DNA of 64,000 bases from NCBI RefSeq assembly GCF_000413935.1, contig NZ_KE340384.1, positions 123,638 to 187,637 of the forward strand, read 5' to 3'. The first letter of the stretch is position 1, and every line of letters begins with the position of its first letter. The stretch is from Acinetobacter colistiniresistens (GTDB lineage: Bacteria; Pseudomonadota; Gammaproteobacteria; Pseudomonadales; Moraxellaceae). Position numbers and translations under genes: made by a program. Positions 17,834-26,554 of the stretch are shown here, piece after piece. A model generated the notes under the pieces. The model did not search any database. It was given only the letters and a program-made list of their open reading frames with translations, and was not told where the DNA came from.

Positions 17834-18928
17834 TCATTTCTGAAAGTAAATCGTTCTATAGTCGCTAACCATCCGATCAACTGTAAACTCCCTTGTTACA
17901 TATGAATATGCTTTTTCACCATATTCATATACTAAATCTCTATTATTAATACAAAAAAGCATTTTTTCTTTAAGTTCTATCGCATTTCCACTATACAATA
18001 AGCCTGATTCATTATCTAGCACAACCTCAGGAATTCCTTCAACATTCTTAGCAATCGATGGAATCTTGAAAAAAGCTGCCTCGCAGAAAACCAAACCAAA
18101 AGCCTCCCATAAAGATGGCTGACATAGGATATCAACTGTGTTTAGAAAACTACTTTTATCACAAACCCATCCATACATTATGACATTACTCTCTAATTTA
18201 TATTTTTTTAACAAATCTTCACAATCTTTCCTTAACTCACCATCTCCAGCGATAGTAAATTGAAATCGGCTAATATCAACTTCTTTAGATAATAAATATA
18301 TAGCCTCAATGAATTCTAAAGGATTCTTTTGAATGTCCAATCTACCAAAAAAAGCAAAATGTATTTTCTCATTGATTTTTTTGGTAATTAAGGGTTTTAA
18401 TTTCGAAAAATCACAACCATTATAAATAGTAATTGTTTCTACAAGTGGATAAAATTTTCTATAGTGCTTATTAACTGATAAATTATAATCTCCAAATAGT
18501 GTTGCAAAATTCTCAAACAAATAATATGCCAATCTTATAAAAGGATTTACATTATTATGGAAAGCTATCCCATGCACAGTATGAATTATTTTTTTTGTTC
18601 CAGCTAACTTTGCTGCAATTCTTGCAAAAATTCCTGGTTTTGTTGAATTGGTATGAATCACATCGAAATTATACTTCTTAAAAATTTTATACAAATCAGA
18701 AATGACTATAAAATCATGAAAACCAAGCTCACGTTTAAGTGATGAAACAGTGATAATAGAAACACCTAACTCATTAAATTTATTAATAAAATCATCACTT
18801 TCACCAGTAAAGTCAGCACAAATCACATACAAATCATGTCCTTCTAAAGCTAATGAAGACAATATTTCATAGGAAATTTGTTGAGCCCCAGACATAATTG
18901 GCTTTACTTGCACATGAGCAATTTTCAT
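17834..18928 (-). CDS. Glycosyltransferase, GT4 type
   Basis: Capsule glycosyltransferase of 364 aa with a GT-B fold. The N-terminal acceptor domain begins MKIAHVQVKPIMSGAQQISYE, and the C-terminal donor domain contains FFGRLDIQKNPLEFIEAIYLL (about 190-210) and SLWEAFGLVFCEAAFF (about 280-295) with the EX7E motif. It adds one sugar to the K unit at the cytoplasmic face; donor and linkage are not predictable here. It is the last variable-region gene before itrA and is AT-rich relative to the flanks. Confidence 0.88.
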   Translation of the reverse strand: MKIAHVQVKPIMSGAQQISYEILSSLALEGHDLYVICADFTGESDDFINKFNELGVSIITVSSLKRELGFHDFIVISDLYKIFKKYNFDVIHTNSTKPGIFARIAAKLAGTKKIIHTVHGIAFHNNVNPFIRLAYYLFENFATLFGDYNLSVNKHYRKFYPLVETITIYNGCDFSKLKPLITKKINEKIHFAFFGRLDIQKNPLEFIEAIYLLSKEVDISRFQFTIAGDGELRKDCEDLLKKYKLESNVIMYGWVCDKSSFLNTVDILCQPSLWEAFGLVFCEAAFFKIPSIAKNVEGIPEVVLDNESGLLYSGNAIELKEKMLFCINNRDLVYEYGEKAYSYVTREFTVDRMVSDYRTIYFQK

Positions 18929-18974
18929 AAAAATTCGATTTCCATAATATTAACAAATAAAAAATATAAAAAAA

Positions 18975-20030
18975 TCAACTATCGTGAAATAGTTCTATCC
19001 ACAATTTAGCTATTTTTTCAGGATGATAATTCTTTATTAACGCCAAATTTTCATCAGAATGCATTTTACGTAGATCAACATTAGAACATATTGTTTTTAG
19101 GTGACTTGCATAAGAATCAATATTGTATTCAGAAACAATTTGAGTGTTTTCTGGTCCAAGAATTTCTTTTGCGCCCGTTGGAAAGTCGCTGACTAACACC
19201 GGTAAACCATAGTTCATTCCTTCTAATAGTACCATTGGGAATGCTTCAAACCTACTAGTCATACATAATAAAGAAGAGTTCCTATAGTATTTTTCAATAT
19301 CTTTTGAAAATTTATAAATTTTAACATAACTATCTAAACCATGTAATTTTATTGTTTCATTAATTAATCGATGTTCAGAACCCTCACCTATTATCTCTAG
19401 AGTCCACCCATTTTCGTAGACTCTTGAAAGCTTAAAAGCATCAACTAAAAACTTTAAATTTTTTTGATATTCAAGCCTTCCCACAGCAATAATTTTGTTA
19501 GTATTTTCTTTATATTCACTTTCAACTGGATAAATAAAATTAGGTATAACAACAGTATCTATACCATCATTTTTAAATTTTCTTTCATCAGTTTTTGTTA
19601 GGCAAACTAATTTTACACCTGCTTGTTTATAAAAAAATTTCCTAAAAATATTTCTTATGCCTTTATGATAACCATACTCTATATGCTCACAAACAATTGA
19701 TTTACATTGATACTTCCTTGAAAGAATAATATTTAAAATATTTAAATCATAAGAAAATGTTACCACAAAGTCTTTTGAAGTCAGCTTAATATTTTTCATT
19801 AATGCTTGTAAGTACCTCATTCTATGAGATAACTTATTAAATTTACCAGACGTTGGAAAGTCTGAAATATTTAAAGATTTAATATTTAAATTATCATATC
19901 CATTAAAAGCCACCAACGTTGTTCCTGGAACAATAATAACTACGTCTTTTAATATCGTAGCTAATTGTAAAATCACTCTCTCAGTACCACCCATTCGATG
20001 AATACCATTGGTTACAAAATATATAGTCAT
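18975..20030 (-). CDS. Glycosyltransferase, GT4 type
   Basis: GT-B glycosyltransferase of 351 aa. The N-terminus shows NGIHRMGGTERVILQLATIL (acceptor-side glycine loop, about 8-27). The C-terminal domain shows IIAVGRLEYQKNLKFLVDAF (about 174-193) and SRFEAFPMVLLEGMNYGLPV with EX7E (about 259-278). SDFPTGAKEIL follows, common in hexosamine/galactose transferases of this family. It sits 25 nt after wzy and 46 nt before the next transferase. The substrate is unassigned. Confidence 0.88.
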   Translation of the reverse strand: MTIYFVTNGIHRMGGTERVILQLATILKDVVIIVPGTTLVAFNGYDNLNIKSLNISDFPTSGKFNKLSHRMRYLQALMKNIKLTSKDFVVTFSYDLNILNIILSRKYQCKSIVCEHIEYGYHKGIRNIFRKFFYKQAGVKLVCLTKTDERKFKNDGIDTVVIPNFIYPVESEYKENTNKIIAVGRLEYQKNLKFLVDAFKLSRVYENGWTLEIIGEGSEHRLINETIKLHGLDSYVKIYKFSKDIEKYYRNSSLLCMTSRFEAFPMVLLEGMNYGLPVLVSDFPTGAKEILGPENTQIVSEYNIDSYASHLKTICSNVDLRKMHSDENLALIKNYHPEKIAKLWIELFHDS

Positions 20031-20055
20031 AGAGGTCTACTTTCAAAAATAAACA

Positions 20056-21060
20056 TTAATTCAAATATCCCAAAAAGGCGTTTACACTAGAATATATTTT
20101 GTAAGAAAAAAATACACCTAATGGCAAAGTTGAGAAATATAATACCTTCTTAAACTTTAAAGTTAAAAACAAATATGGCAATAGAAGGTATTGAAAAGGT
20201 ATACCCAATCTCACCAAAATTTCCAGTTCAGGTATAATAAAATATGGAATAAATCCTAATGCACCATAAATTCTCAAGTCATTTAATTTTTCTGAATTTA
20301 ACTTTGGTGAAAGAATTAAAAAAACATAACAAATAAAGGATATATATCTTGCAATATTAGATACCTCATCATAATTATCATTATTTAAATAAATCCCAAT
20401 CCTACTCATTAAAAATTCAGGAAGAAAACTAAATATAGACCCAAACTTAAACATAACTAAAATAACAATAAAAACAATATGAATAATTTTCCCATTACTA
20501 ATATTATTAATAGACTTTCTAAGCCAAATAAACAACAAAGAAAAAACTGAAAATATACTAGAATAATGTGAGAAAATTGCTAAAAAACTTATAGGAACAA
20601 GTTTAAAAATTATGTTTCTCACACCTGCTGGGTTTAAATAATATACACTATATAAATAAACAAAAATACTACTTGCCAAACCAAATCTAATTTGAATCAG
20701 TCCATGCATTAATCCATATGTCATCAACCAAAAAATTAGTAAAAAAATTGATTTTCCAATTGAATTCTTAAAAAAATTTAAAAAAGAGTGTGCTAAGAAA
20801 AATTGAATAAGAAAGATATAGATTGAATAAAAAATCACCAACGGATCAATAAAGAACAGCCCACTGAAATACTTTGCAATTTTAGAGAACAAATAGACAG
20901 TTGGCTCTATACTTAAAGAAAACTCAGTACTTGAGTTCATTATAATTAAATAATTATATTGATCCGGGTTTTTAATAACAAATAAAGAGATATAAACCAA
21001 TATATAAGTTAAAAAAAACAGTATCAAAGGTAGGAAAAAAGATTTTTGATTTAATCTCAT
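20056..21060 (-). CDS. wzy: Wzy-like K-unit polymerase (EpsG type)
   Basis: Polytopic inner-membrane protein of 334 aa with about ten hydrophobic segments and almost no soluble domain except short loops. The loop near GLMHGLIQIRFGLASSIFVYL (about 120-140) with an Arg in an IRFGLA context is typical of EpsG/Wzy polymerases. It begins one base after the preceding gene. Wzy proteins are poorly conserved, so the assignment rests on topology, this motif, and being the only polytopic gene in the cluster besides wzx. It would link flipped K units in the periplasm. Confidence 0.82.
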   Translation of the reverse strand: MRLNQKSFFLPLILFFLTYILVYISLFVIKNPDQYNYLIIMNSSTEFSLSIEPTVYLFSKIAKYFSGLFFIDPLVIFYSIYIFLIQFFLAHSFLNFFKNSIGKSIFLLIFWLMTYGLMHGLIQIRFGLASSIFVYLYSVYYLNPAGVRNIIFKLVPISFLAIFSHYSSIFSVFSLLFIWLRKSINNISNGKIIHIVFIVILVMFKFGSIFSFLPEFLMSRIGIYLNNDNYDEVSNIARYISFICYVFLILSPKLNSEKLNDLRIYGALGFIPYFIIPELEILVRLGIPFQYLLLPYLFLTLKFKKVLYFSTLPLGVFFSYKIYSSVNAFLGYLN

Positions 21061-21061
21061 A

Positions 21062-22069
21062 TTATATCACTTCAAATTTCTTAAATTTTTTTAAGATTTC
21101 CTTTATATACTTTTCATCAGAATAATATTTTTCAAAAAGCAACGAATATTCAGACTTAACCTCATCAGAACAAATTTTATTCTCTTCAAATTTTATGACC
21201 TTATCAATCATATCCAAATGACTTTTAGAACTTATCAAAAAATCACCTTTTAAATTTAACTTAAAATCAAAAATAAAATCTGAGTAAATTGGAATAACTC
21301 CATTAGCTAAATAGCCATTCATCTTTGTTGGAGTTGATACATTATTCACAACCATATCTTTTCTTATCAAGAAACCATATTTTATATTTTTCAACACATC
21401 ATTCAGCTGTGAATATTCAACATAATCTACTACAATGTTCTTAATCTGATTTTTTTCAATTAAAAAAAATGCCTTTTCTTTCTCCGCAGTATATAAAAAC
21501 ATTTTTGCTGCAGGGATTTTATATTGAATCTCTTTAAAAACTTGCAGTGTTTCATTAATGCACTGCCAGTCAGATAAAGAGCCAGCATAAACAAAAGTTG
21601 GTTCTTTATATTTCTCGTCATAAAATGCATTCATATTTAATTTCTGATTGTAACAAGGCATAACCATAAAATTATTTTTTTTATATTTATATTTATATTT
21701 ATAATGGTCTAACATTGCTCCAGACACAAAAAAATTAAACTTAGAAAAAAGCAATACAAACCTTTCAAAGAGAGATAGGTACATCCAACGTATGTTTCTT
21801 TGAAACCTTTTATTAGAAAAAAGCATCCTTGCCTCTTCAGGAGTAACCCCCTGAAACCAGTGAAAAATGAATTGCTTTGGGTTTCGCAACCATGTATAAA
21901 AGAAAGCTTTTAACGATATAGTTAAAACTTTATCATTTTTTTCAATATTTTTTAAATCATCAATAATCAATACAGCTTGGCCACTAGCCTCCAATGATTT
22001 CTTTATAAGCTGCACATAATAGTCTGTAGCATCATTGCGCTCATTCATCAAGAAAACTATTTTATACAT
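21062..22069 (-). CDS. Probable glycosyltransferase (GT-B like)
   Basis: Soluble protein of 335 aa. The weak GT-B pattern FVYAGSLSDWQCINETLQVF (about 155-174) resembles the donor-domain entry of GT4 enzymes, and STPTKMNGYLANGVIPIYS (about 248-266) resembles the donor-binding loop. The EX7E motif is not obvious. It overlaps the epimerase gene by 8 nt and precedes wzy. In its first half it carries an in-frame hexanucleotide repeat giving KYKYKYK next to an A8 run. Role inferred from locus position. Confidence 0.65.
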   Translation of the reverse strand: MYKIVFLMNERNDATDYYVQLIKKSLEASGQAVLIIDDLKNIEKNDKVLTISLKAFFYTWLRNPKQFIFHWFQGVTPEEARMLFSNKRFQRNIRWMYLSLFERFVLLFSKFNFFVSGAMLDHYKYKYKYKKNNFMVMPCYNQKLNMNAFYDEKYKEPTFVYAGSLSDWQCINETLQVFKEIQYKIPAAKMFLYTAEKEKAFFLIEKNQIKNIVVDYVEYSQLNDVLKNIKYGFLIRKDMVVNNVSTPTKMNGYLANGVIPIYSDFIFDFKLNLKGDFLISSKSHLDMIDKVIKFEENKICSDEVKSEYSLLFEKYYSDEKYIKEILKKFKKFEVI

Positions 22070-23195
22070 TTCTTAAAATCTCAATAATCTTTTCACTTGC
22101 AGTTCCATCGCCATAGGGATTATGGGCTGTACTCATTTTCTTAAATTCGTCATAATTATCTATTAATAATTGTGATTCATTTACTATATTTTCTTTTATT
22201 GCTCCAACTAGTTTCACAGTTCCTGCTGTTACAGCTTCTGGGCGTTCAGTTGTGTTACGCATCACCAATACGGGCTTCCCTAATGAGGGAGCTTCTTCTT
22301 GAATACCACCACTGTCTGTAATAATAAAAAAAGATTTGCTCATCAAATAGATAAAATCCTCATATTGTAATGGTTCTATCAAATGAATATTATCAATCCC
22401 TTTTAATGTATCATTTACAATCTGACGGACATTGGGGTTAAAGTGCACAGGATATACAATGTCAAGTTCTGGATTTTTTAATGCTATCTCTTTCAAAGCT
22501 TCACAAATATTTAGAAAACCATTACCAAAATTTTCACGTCTATGCCCCGTAACTAAAATAAATTTTTTATTATTGAAATTAGTATATTTACTTTTTATGC
22601 CCTGACTTATTCTTGTTAATAAGCTTTGATCATTTTCAATCTTATCAACAGTATATAATAATGCATCTATCACGGTGTTACCTGTAACAAAAACTCTTTC
22701 CTCTTTCTTTTTTTCGTTCAGTAAATTTATTTTGCTTATTTCAGTAGGGGCAAAATGTACATCTGCTAAAACGCCTGTTAATTGGCGATTTGCTTCCTCT
22801 GGCCATGGAGAGGATATATCATAAGTTCTGAGTCCGGCCTCTACATGCCCTACCTTAATTTTGGTATAAAACGCGGCTAAACTTGCTGAAAAACTAGTTG
22901 TAGTATCACCATGAACCAAAATAATTTCAGGTTCAAAATCCATCAAGACTTGTTTCAACCCCAACAGAACATTTGCAGTGATATCGAATAAATCCTGCCC
23001 TGCTTTCATGATATTAAGGTCATAATCAGGTTTTATTTCAAAAATATTAAGGACTTGGTCTAACATTTCCCTGTGCTGAGCTGTCACACATACTTTTGTT
23101 ATAAATTCTTCAGGATGACTACATAGTGCTTTTACAAGTGGTGCCATTTTAATAGCTTCAGGTCTTGTTCCAAATACCAATAAGATTTTTTTCAT
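22062..23195 (-). CDS. mnaA: UDP-N-acetylglucosamine 2-epimerase
   Basis: Non-hydrolysing epimerase of 377 aa making UDP-ManNAc from UDP-GlcNAc. Visible marks are FGTRPEAIKMAPLVKAL (about 8-24), VHGDTTTSFSASLAAF, HVEAGLRTYD, TGHRRENFGNG (about 213-223) and ITDSGGIQEEAPSLGKPVLVMRNTTERPE (Glu and Arg near 295-320). It overlaps wzx by 4 nt (ATGA) and the next transferase by 8 nt. No UDP-ManNAc dehydrogenase is present in the locus, so ManNAc itself is the likely product used. Confidence 0.93.
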   Translation of the reverse strand: MKKILLVFGTRPEAIKMAPLVKALCSHPEEFITKVCVTAQHREMLDQVLNIFEIKPDYDLNIMKAGQDLFDITANVLLGLKQVLMDFEPEIILVHGDTTTSFSASLAAFYTKIKVGHVEAGLRTYDISSPWPEEANRQLTGVLADVHFAPTEISKINLLNEKKKEERVFVTGNTVIDALLYTVDKIENDQSLLTRISQGIKSKYTNFNNKKFILVTGHRRENFGNGFLNICEALKEIALKNPELDIVYPVHFNPNVRQIVNDTLKGIDNIHLIEPLQYEDFIYLMSKSFFIITDSGGIQEEAPSLGKPVLVMRNTTERPEAVTAGTVKLVGAIKENIVNESQLLIDNYDEFKKMSTAHNPYGDGTASEKIIEILRNV

Positions 23196-24445
23196 AACTT
23201 CTTACCCTTAATCATCACTATCATTGCCACTGTTAAGATAATTTCACCAATTATCATCGCGTAAAGTATACCATCTATCAACATCTCAGGTATAAGTATG
23301 AGATTCATGAGAGTTGTAATTGAACCACTTACAATAAAGGCTAACATATAGAATTTGTCTAATTTTTTTGCCGAAAGATATTGAATACCCAGAACATTAT
23401 TCATTACGCTAAAAAACAACCAGATCATCATCACTTGTAGAACATAAGAGTAGATAACCATTTTTTCACCATAAAACATCTCAACAATAAATGGTGCAAA
23501 TAACGCAACGCTACTAGAAATGACTAAAGCAATTAAAGCCATTACACTGATCAATTTTTTCAAATATTGTTTTTGAGAGTCGTTATCTTCTTGGAATTGC
23601 TTACAACTTATTGGATATAATGCCTGAGTAATAGGCGCAAACAAACCTACAATTGCTTTGAATAGTTTTTCTATGGCAGCATACAACCCCACTACAGTAT
23701 TAGAAGCGTAAAATCCTAATATCAATAGTCCCGATGATGTTAAAGCTGTACTTAACATAGTTGTTAGAAATAAATTCGACCCTCCTTTCACATGTTTAAG
23801 TAATTCTTGGCGCGTTTGTAACTCAAAATAGATACCAAAATCTTTTCTAATCAAGTACAAACTATAAATTCCACCTACAATAGAGCCTAAAGCTACAAGC
23901 ACAGGAACTATAAAATAATCTTCAGGACTTTTGACAAATATGAAAATACTGAGTGTAGATAGGACTTTTGATATTACATTTATTACAGTAATAAACTGCA
24001 TTTTTTCTACTCCCTGGAAAAACCATACAGGAAATAGTACTTGCCCTATCACAGACCCAAATGTAAGCCAATATACCAAAGCATATTCATTAAACTTATG
24101 AACAAAATGGATCAATAACGCCAATATACCTACTGACAATATTGTTAAAAACAACTTAATAGTCATTACGCTATTAACAATTTTTACCAACTCTTTTTTA
24201 TTTGACTTATTTAATGATATTTCTCTGGTCGCTGTATAGTTAAAACCGTAGTCTGTTACAACAATAAAAAAAGCTATAACAACTGTTGCTAATGAAAGTA
24301 CGCCGAACTTATCAACACCAACAACTCGCACTAGATAGGGTAACGTCAATAAAGGCAATAAATAATTCAAACCTTGCACAGTTGCAAGAGAAATGAGGTT
24401 TTTTAAAAATACAGACTTATTTTTTAAAAATTTGCTTAAACTCAT
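23192..24445 (-). CDS. wzx: Wzx K-unit flippase
   Basis: Polysaccharide transporter of about 417 aa with about 12 predicted membrane segments. The N-terminus reads LISLATVQGLNYLLPLLTLPYLVRVVGVDKFG, the usual opening of PST-family flippases. It moves the undecaprenyl-linked K unit to the periplasm. It is the first gene of the minus-strand variable region. The start is uncertain: a GTG nine codons upstream (24472) has AAAAGG about 9 nt before it but lies in a 9-bp hairpin, while the ATG at 24445 fits homologues better but has a weak ribosome site. Confidence 0.88.
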   Translation of the reverse strand: MSLSKFLKNKSVFLKNLISLATVQGLNYLLPLLTLPYLVRVVGVDKFGVLSLATVVIAFFIVVTDYGFNYTATREISLNKSNKKELVKIVNSVMTIKLFLTILSVGILALLIHFVHKFNEYALVYWLTFGSVIGQVLFPVWFFQGVEKMQFITVINVISKVLSTLSIFIFVKSPEDYFIVPVLVALGSIVGGIYSLYLIRKDFGIYFELQTRQELLKHVKGGSNLFLTTMLSTALTSSGLLILGFYASNTVVGLYAAIEKLFKAIVGLFAPITQALYPISCKQFQEDNDSQKQYLKKLISVMALIALVISSSVALFAPFIVEMFYGEKMVIYSYVLQVMMIWLFFSVMNNVLGIQYLSAKKLDKFYMLAFIVSGSITTLMNLILIPEMLIDGILYAMIIGEIILTVAMIVMIKGKKL

Positions 24446-24990
24446 ACAACTTATTATTGATGAGTCACTCACTCATCAATACCTTTTCAAAATTTTACAC
24501 TTAGAAGCTTTGTCAACCAATCACTTGAAACTTATCTACTCTACATCTAGACATATAGAACTTTGCAATTTTTCCAATATGAATTATTACAGCTATTTTA
24601 TTAACTTGAAAATAGGACATGCCCTATAAATTAATGAAATTATTCATTCTACATCTTATCAAACAGTTTAGAGTACACACTTTTAAAAAGCTATTTTTAA
24701 AATGAATTCAGCCAAACCATAAGAAATAAAATATTATTTAATTAAATTACAGCAACTTAGCCAAAATTAAATTAAACATAGTCATATCTAAAAACGCAAT
24801 ATTTTCCATTTCTCCTCCGAAAAACTATTAACAAAAAACACTAACGTCTCTATAAAAATTTCGCTTCTAATACAATTGCGCTTAAACAAGCTCAAACAAT
24901 TAGATACCCAACCTAACTTTTTTAGCTTACAATCCATTTTTAAGATTAGACTCTAAGCAACAATCGCAGTATAAAATAAGGGTTTTGAAT
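24446..24990. promoter_or_regulatory. Divergent wzx/wza intergenic region
   Basis: About 545 bp of very AT-rich sequence between the two divergent halves of the K locus. It must hold promoters for both transcription units. A perfect 9-bp inverted repeat (arm TTGATGAGT, 24457-24479) lies close to wzx. No JUMPstart-type or other named element, and no credible gene, was recognised. Confidence 0.6.
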
Positions 24991-26103
24991 GTGAAGCATC
25001 CGTACACATCACTGTTTACAATTTTAGCCATTTCGATTTCATTTTCTGGTTGTGCTATCACTTCAGGACTTCAAACTTATGATCTACCAAGTGAGGGAAA
25101 CTATCAGACTGATCAAGGTGCCAATATTGCAGTTGTTCAGTTGACTCAAGAAAACCTACTCAATCAAATTAATGAGAATAATACGCCAAAAAAGGATCTT
25201 CGCCCTCTATTTAACACACAGCATTATCAATATCGCTTAAGTGCTGGTGATGTACTTTCTATTCAATTATGGGCTTATCCTGAAATCACACCGCCAGTCA
25301 ACAATATTAATAATACTGAATCGGCTCAAGCAAGCGGATATCCTATTGATACGAGTGGAAATGTACAACTTCCTCTAGTCGGTCAAGTGCATGTTGCAGG
25401 TAAAACACTCCCTGAAATCAATCGCTTTTTACATAGTCAATTCGCAAAATATTTAAAAGCACCAGACATTGTTGTTCGCGTTCTATCCTATGAGGGCAAT
25501 CGCTATTTTGTAAATGGTCAGGTTATGCGTAGCGGGCAATATACCTTAAAAGACCAACCGATTAGTTTATATACCGCATTAAGTATGGCTGGTGGTATCA
25601 AAACTGAAACTGGGGATAGCACAGCAATTCAACTGATTCGTAATGGCCTTACCTATGATCTAGATCTCATTTCGCTTGAAAAAAATGGCTACTCTTTACA
25701 CAAGCTATTAATTCAACCCAACGATACCATTTTTGTGAATACCAAGCAAAATCAAAAACTTTATGTCATGGGTGAGTCTAGTCGTAGCCAAGCAATCAGT
25801 CTGCGTGATCAAGGTATGACTTTAAGTGATGTCCTTGGTGAAAGTGAAGGTATCAATCCTTATTCAGCAAGCGCAGCACGAATTTTTGTGATGCGTACAA
25901 ATCTCAATACCCAAAAATCTACTGTCTACCATTTAAATCTTAGTAACTTTGGTAATTTAGCATTAGCCAATCAATTTCAAATGCAGAAAAATGATATTGT
26001 TTATATTGATGCTACAGGGTTAACACGCTGGCAGCGTATCATGAATCAGGTCATTCCATTCTCTAGTGCTTTATATACTTTTGATCGATTGGGTAAAAAC
26101 TAG
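24991..26103 (+). CDS. wza: Capsule export outer-membrane lipoprotein
   Basis: Outer-membrane polysaccharide channel of about 370 aa. A signal peptide and lipobox (ISISFSGC, Cys about residue 21) are followed by the polysaccharide export domain with YRLSAGDVLSIQLWAYPE (about 81-98) and two SLBB-type segments (VNGQVMRSGQYTL and VMGESSRSQAISL). The GTG start is chosen because AAGGG lies 8 nt upstream; an in-frame TTG two codons earlier is closer to it. It is first in wza-wzb-wzc, one base before wzb. Confidence 0.93.
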   Translation: MKHPYTSLFTILAISISFSGCAITSGLQTYDLPSEGNYQTDQGANIAVVQLTQENLLNQINENNTPKKDLRPLFNTQHYQYRLSAGDVLSIQLWAYPEITPPVNNINNTESAQASGYPIDTSGNVQLPLVGQVHVAGKTLPEINRFLHSQFAKYLKAPDIVVRVLSYEGNRYFVNGQVMRSGQYTLKDQPISLYTALSMAGGIKTETGDSTAIQLIRNGLTYDLDLISLEKNGYSLHKLLIQPNDTIFVNTKQNQKLYVMGESSRSQAISLRDQGMTLSDVLGESEGINPYSASAARIFVMRTNLNTQKSTVYHLNLSNFGNLALANQFQMQKNDIVYIDATGLTRWQRIMNQVIPFSSALYTFDRLGKN

Positions 26104-26104
26104 C

Positions 26105-26533
26105 ATGCAATTACAAAATATCCTAGTTGTCTGTGTCGGTAATATCTGCCGAAGCCCTATGGCAGAGTATTATTTAAAAGTCCAGCATCCAACTTTAAAC
26201 ATTTCATCAGCTGGTATTGCCGCGCTTGTTGGAAATTCTGCTGATGCCAAAGCGATTCATTGTATGGACCAAGTGAAAATCGATATGCGGGCACACGTCG
26301 CTCGCCAATTGAATGCTGAATTGATCAAGCAAAATGATCTGATTCTCGTCATGAGTAATAATCAACAAAAACATATCGAACAAACTTGGCCATTTGCAAA
26401 AGGAAAAGTTTTTCGGTTAGGACATTGGCAAGGACAAAACATACCAGACCCTTACCAACATGACCAAGCATTTTTTGATCAAACTTGTCATAATATTCAA
26501 AGCTATGTGCAAGATTGGCGTAACCGATTATAA
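26105..26533 (+). CDS. wzb: Low-molecular-weight protein tyrosine phosphatase
   Basis: Cytoplasmic phosphatase of 142 aa that dephosphorylates the Wzc tyrosine tail. The P-loop CX5R is VCVGNICRSPMAEYY with Cys10 and Arg16, and the general-acid Asp lies in NIPDPYQHD (about 118). The start is the ATG two bases after the wza stop; a longer frame inside wza is spurious. wzc follows after 21 nt. Confidence 0.95.
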   Translation: MQLQNILVVCVGNICRSPMAEYYLKVQHPTLNISSAGIAALVGNSADAKAIHCMDQVKIDMRAHVARQLNAELIKQNDLILVMSNNQQKHIEQTWPFAKGKVFRLGHWQGQNIPDPYQHDQAFFDQTCHNIQSYVQDWRNRL

Positions 26534-26554
26534 TTCCGTATTAGTTGTAAACTT

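Noticed and set aside
24393..24629. 78-aa plus-strand frame over the wzx start
   Set aside because: It overlaps wzx antisense, is very AT-rich, and has no ribosome site or recognisable feature.
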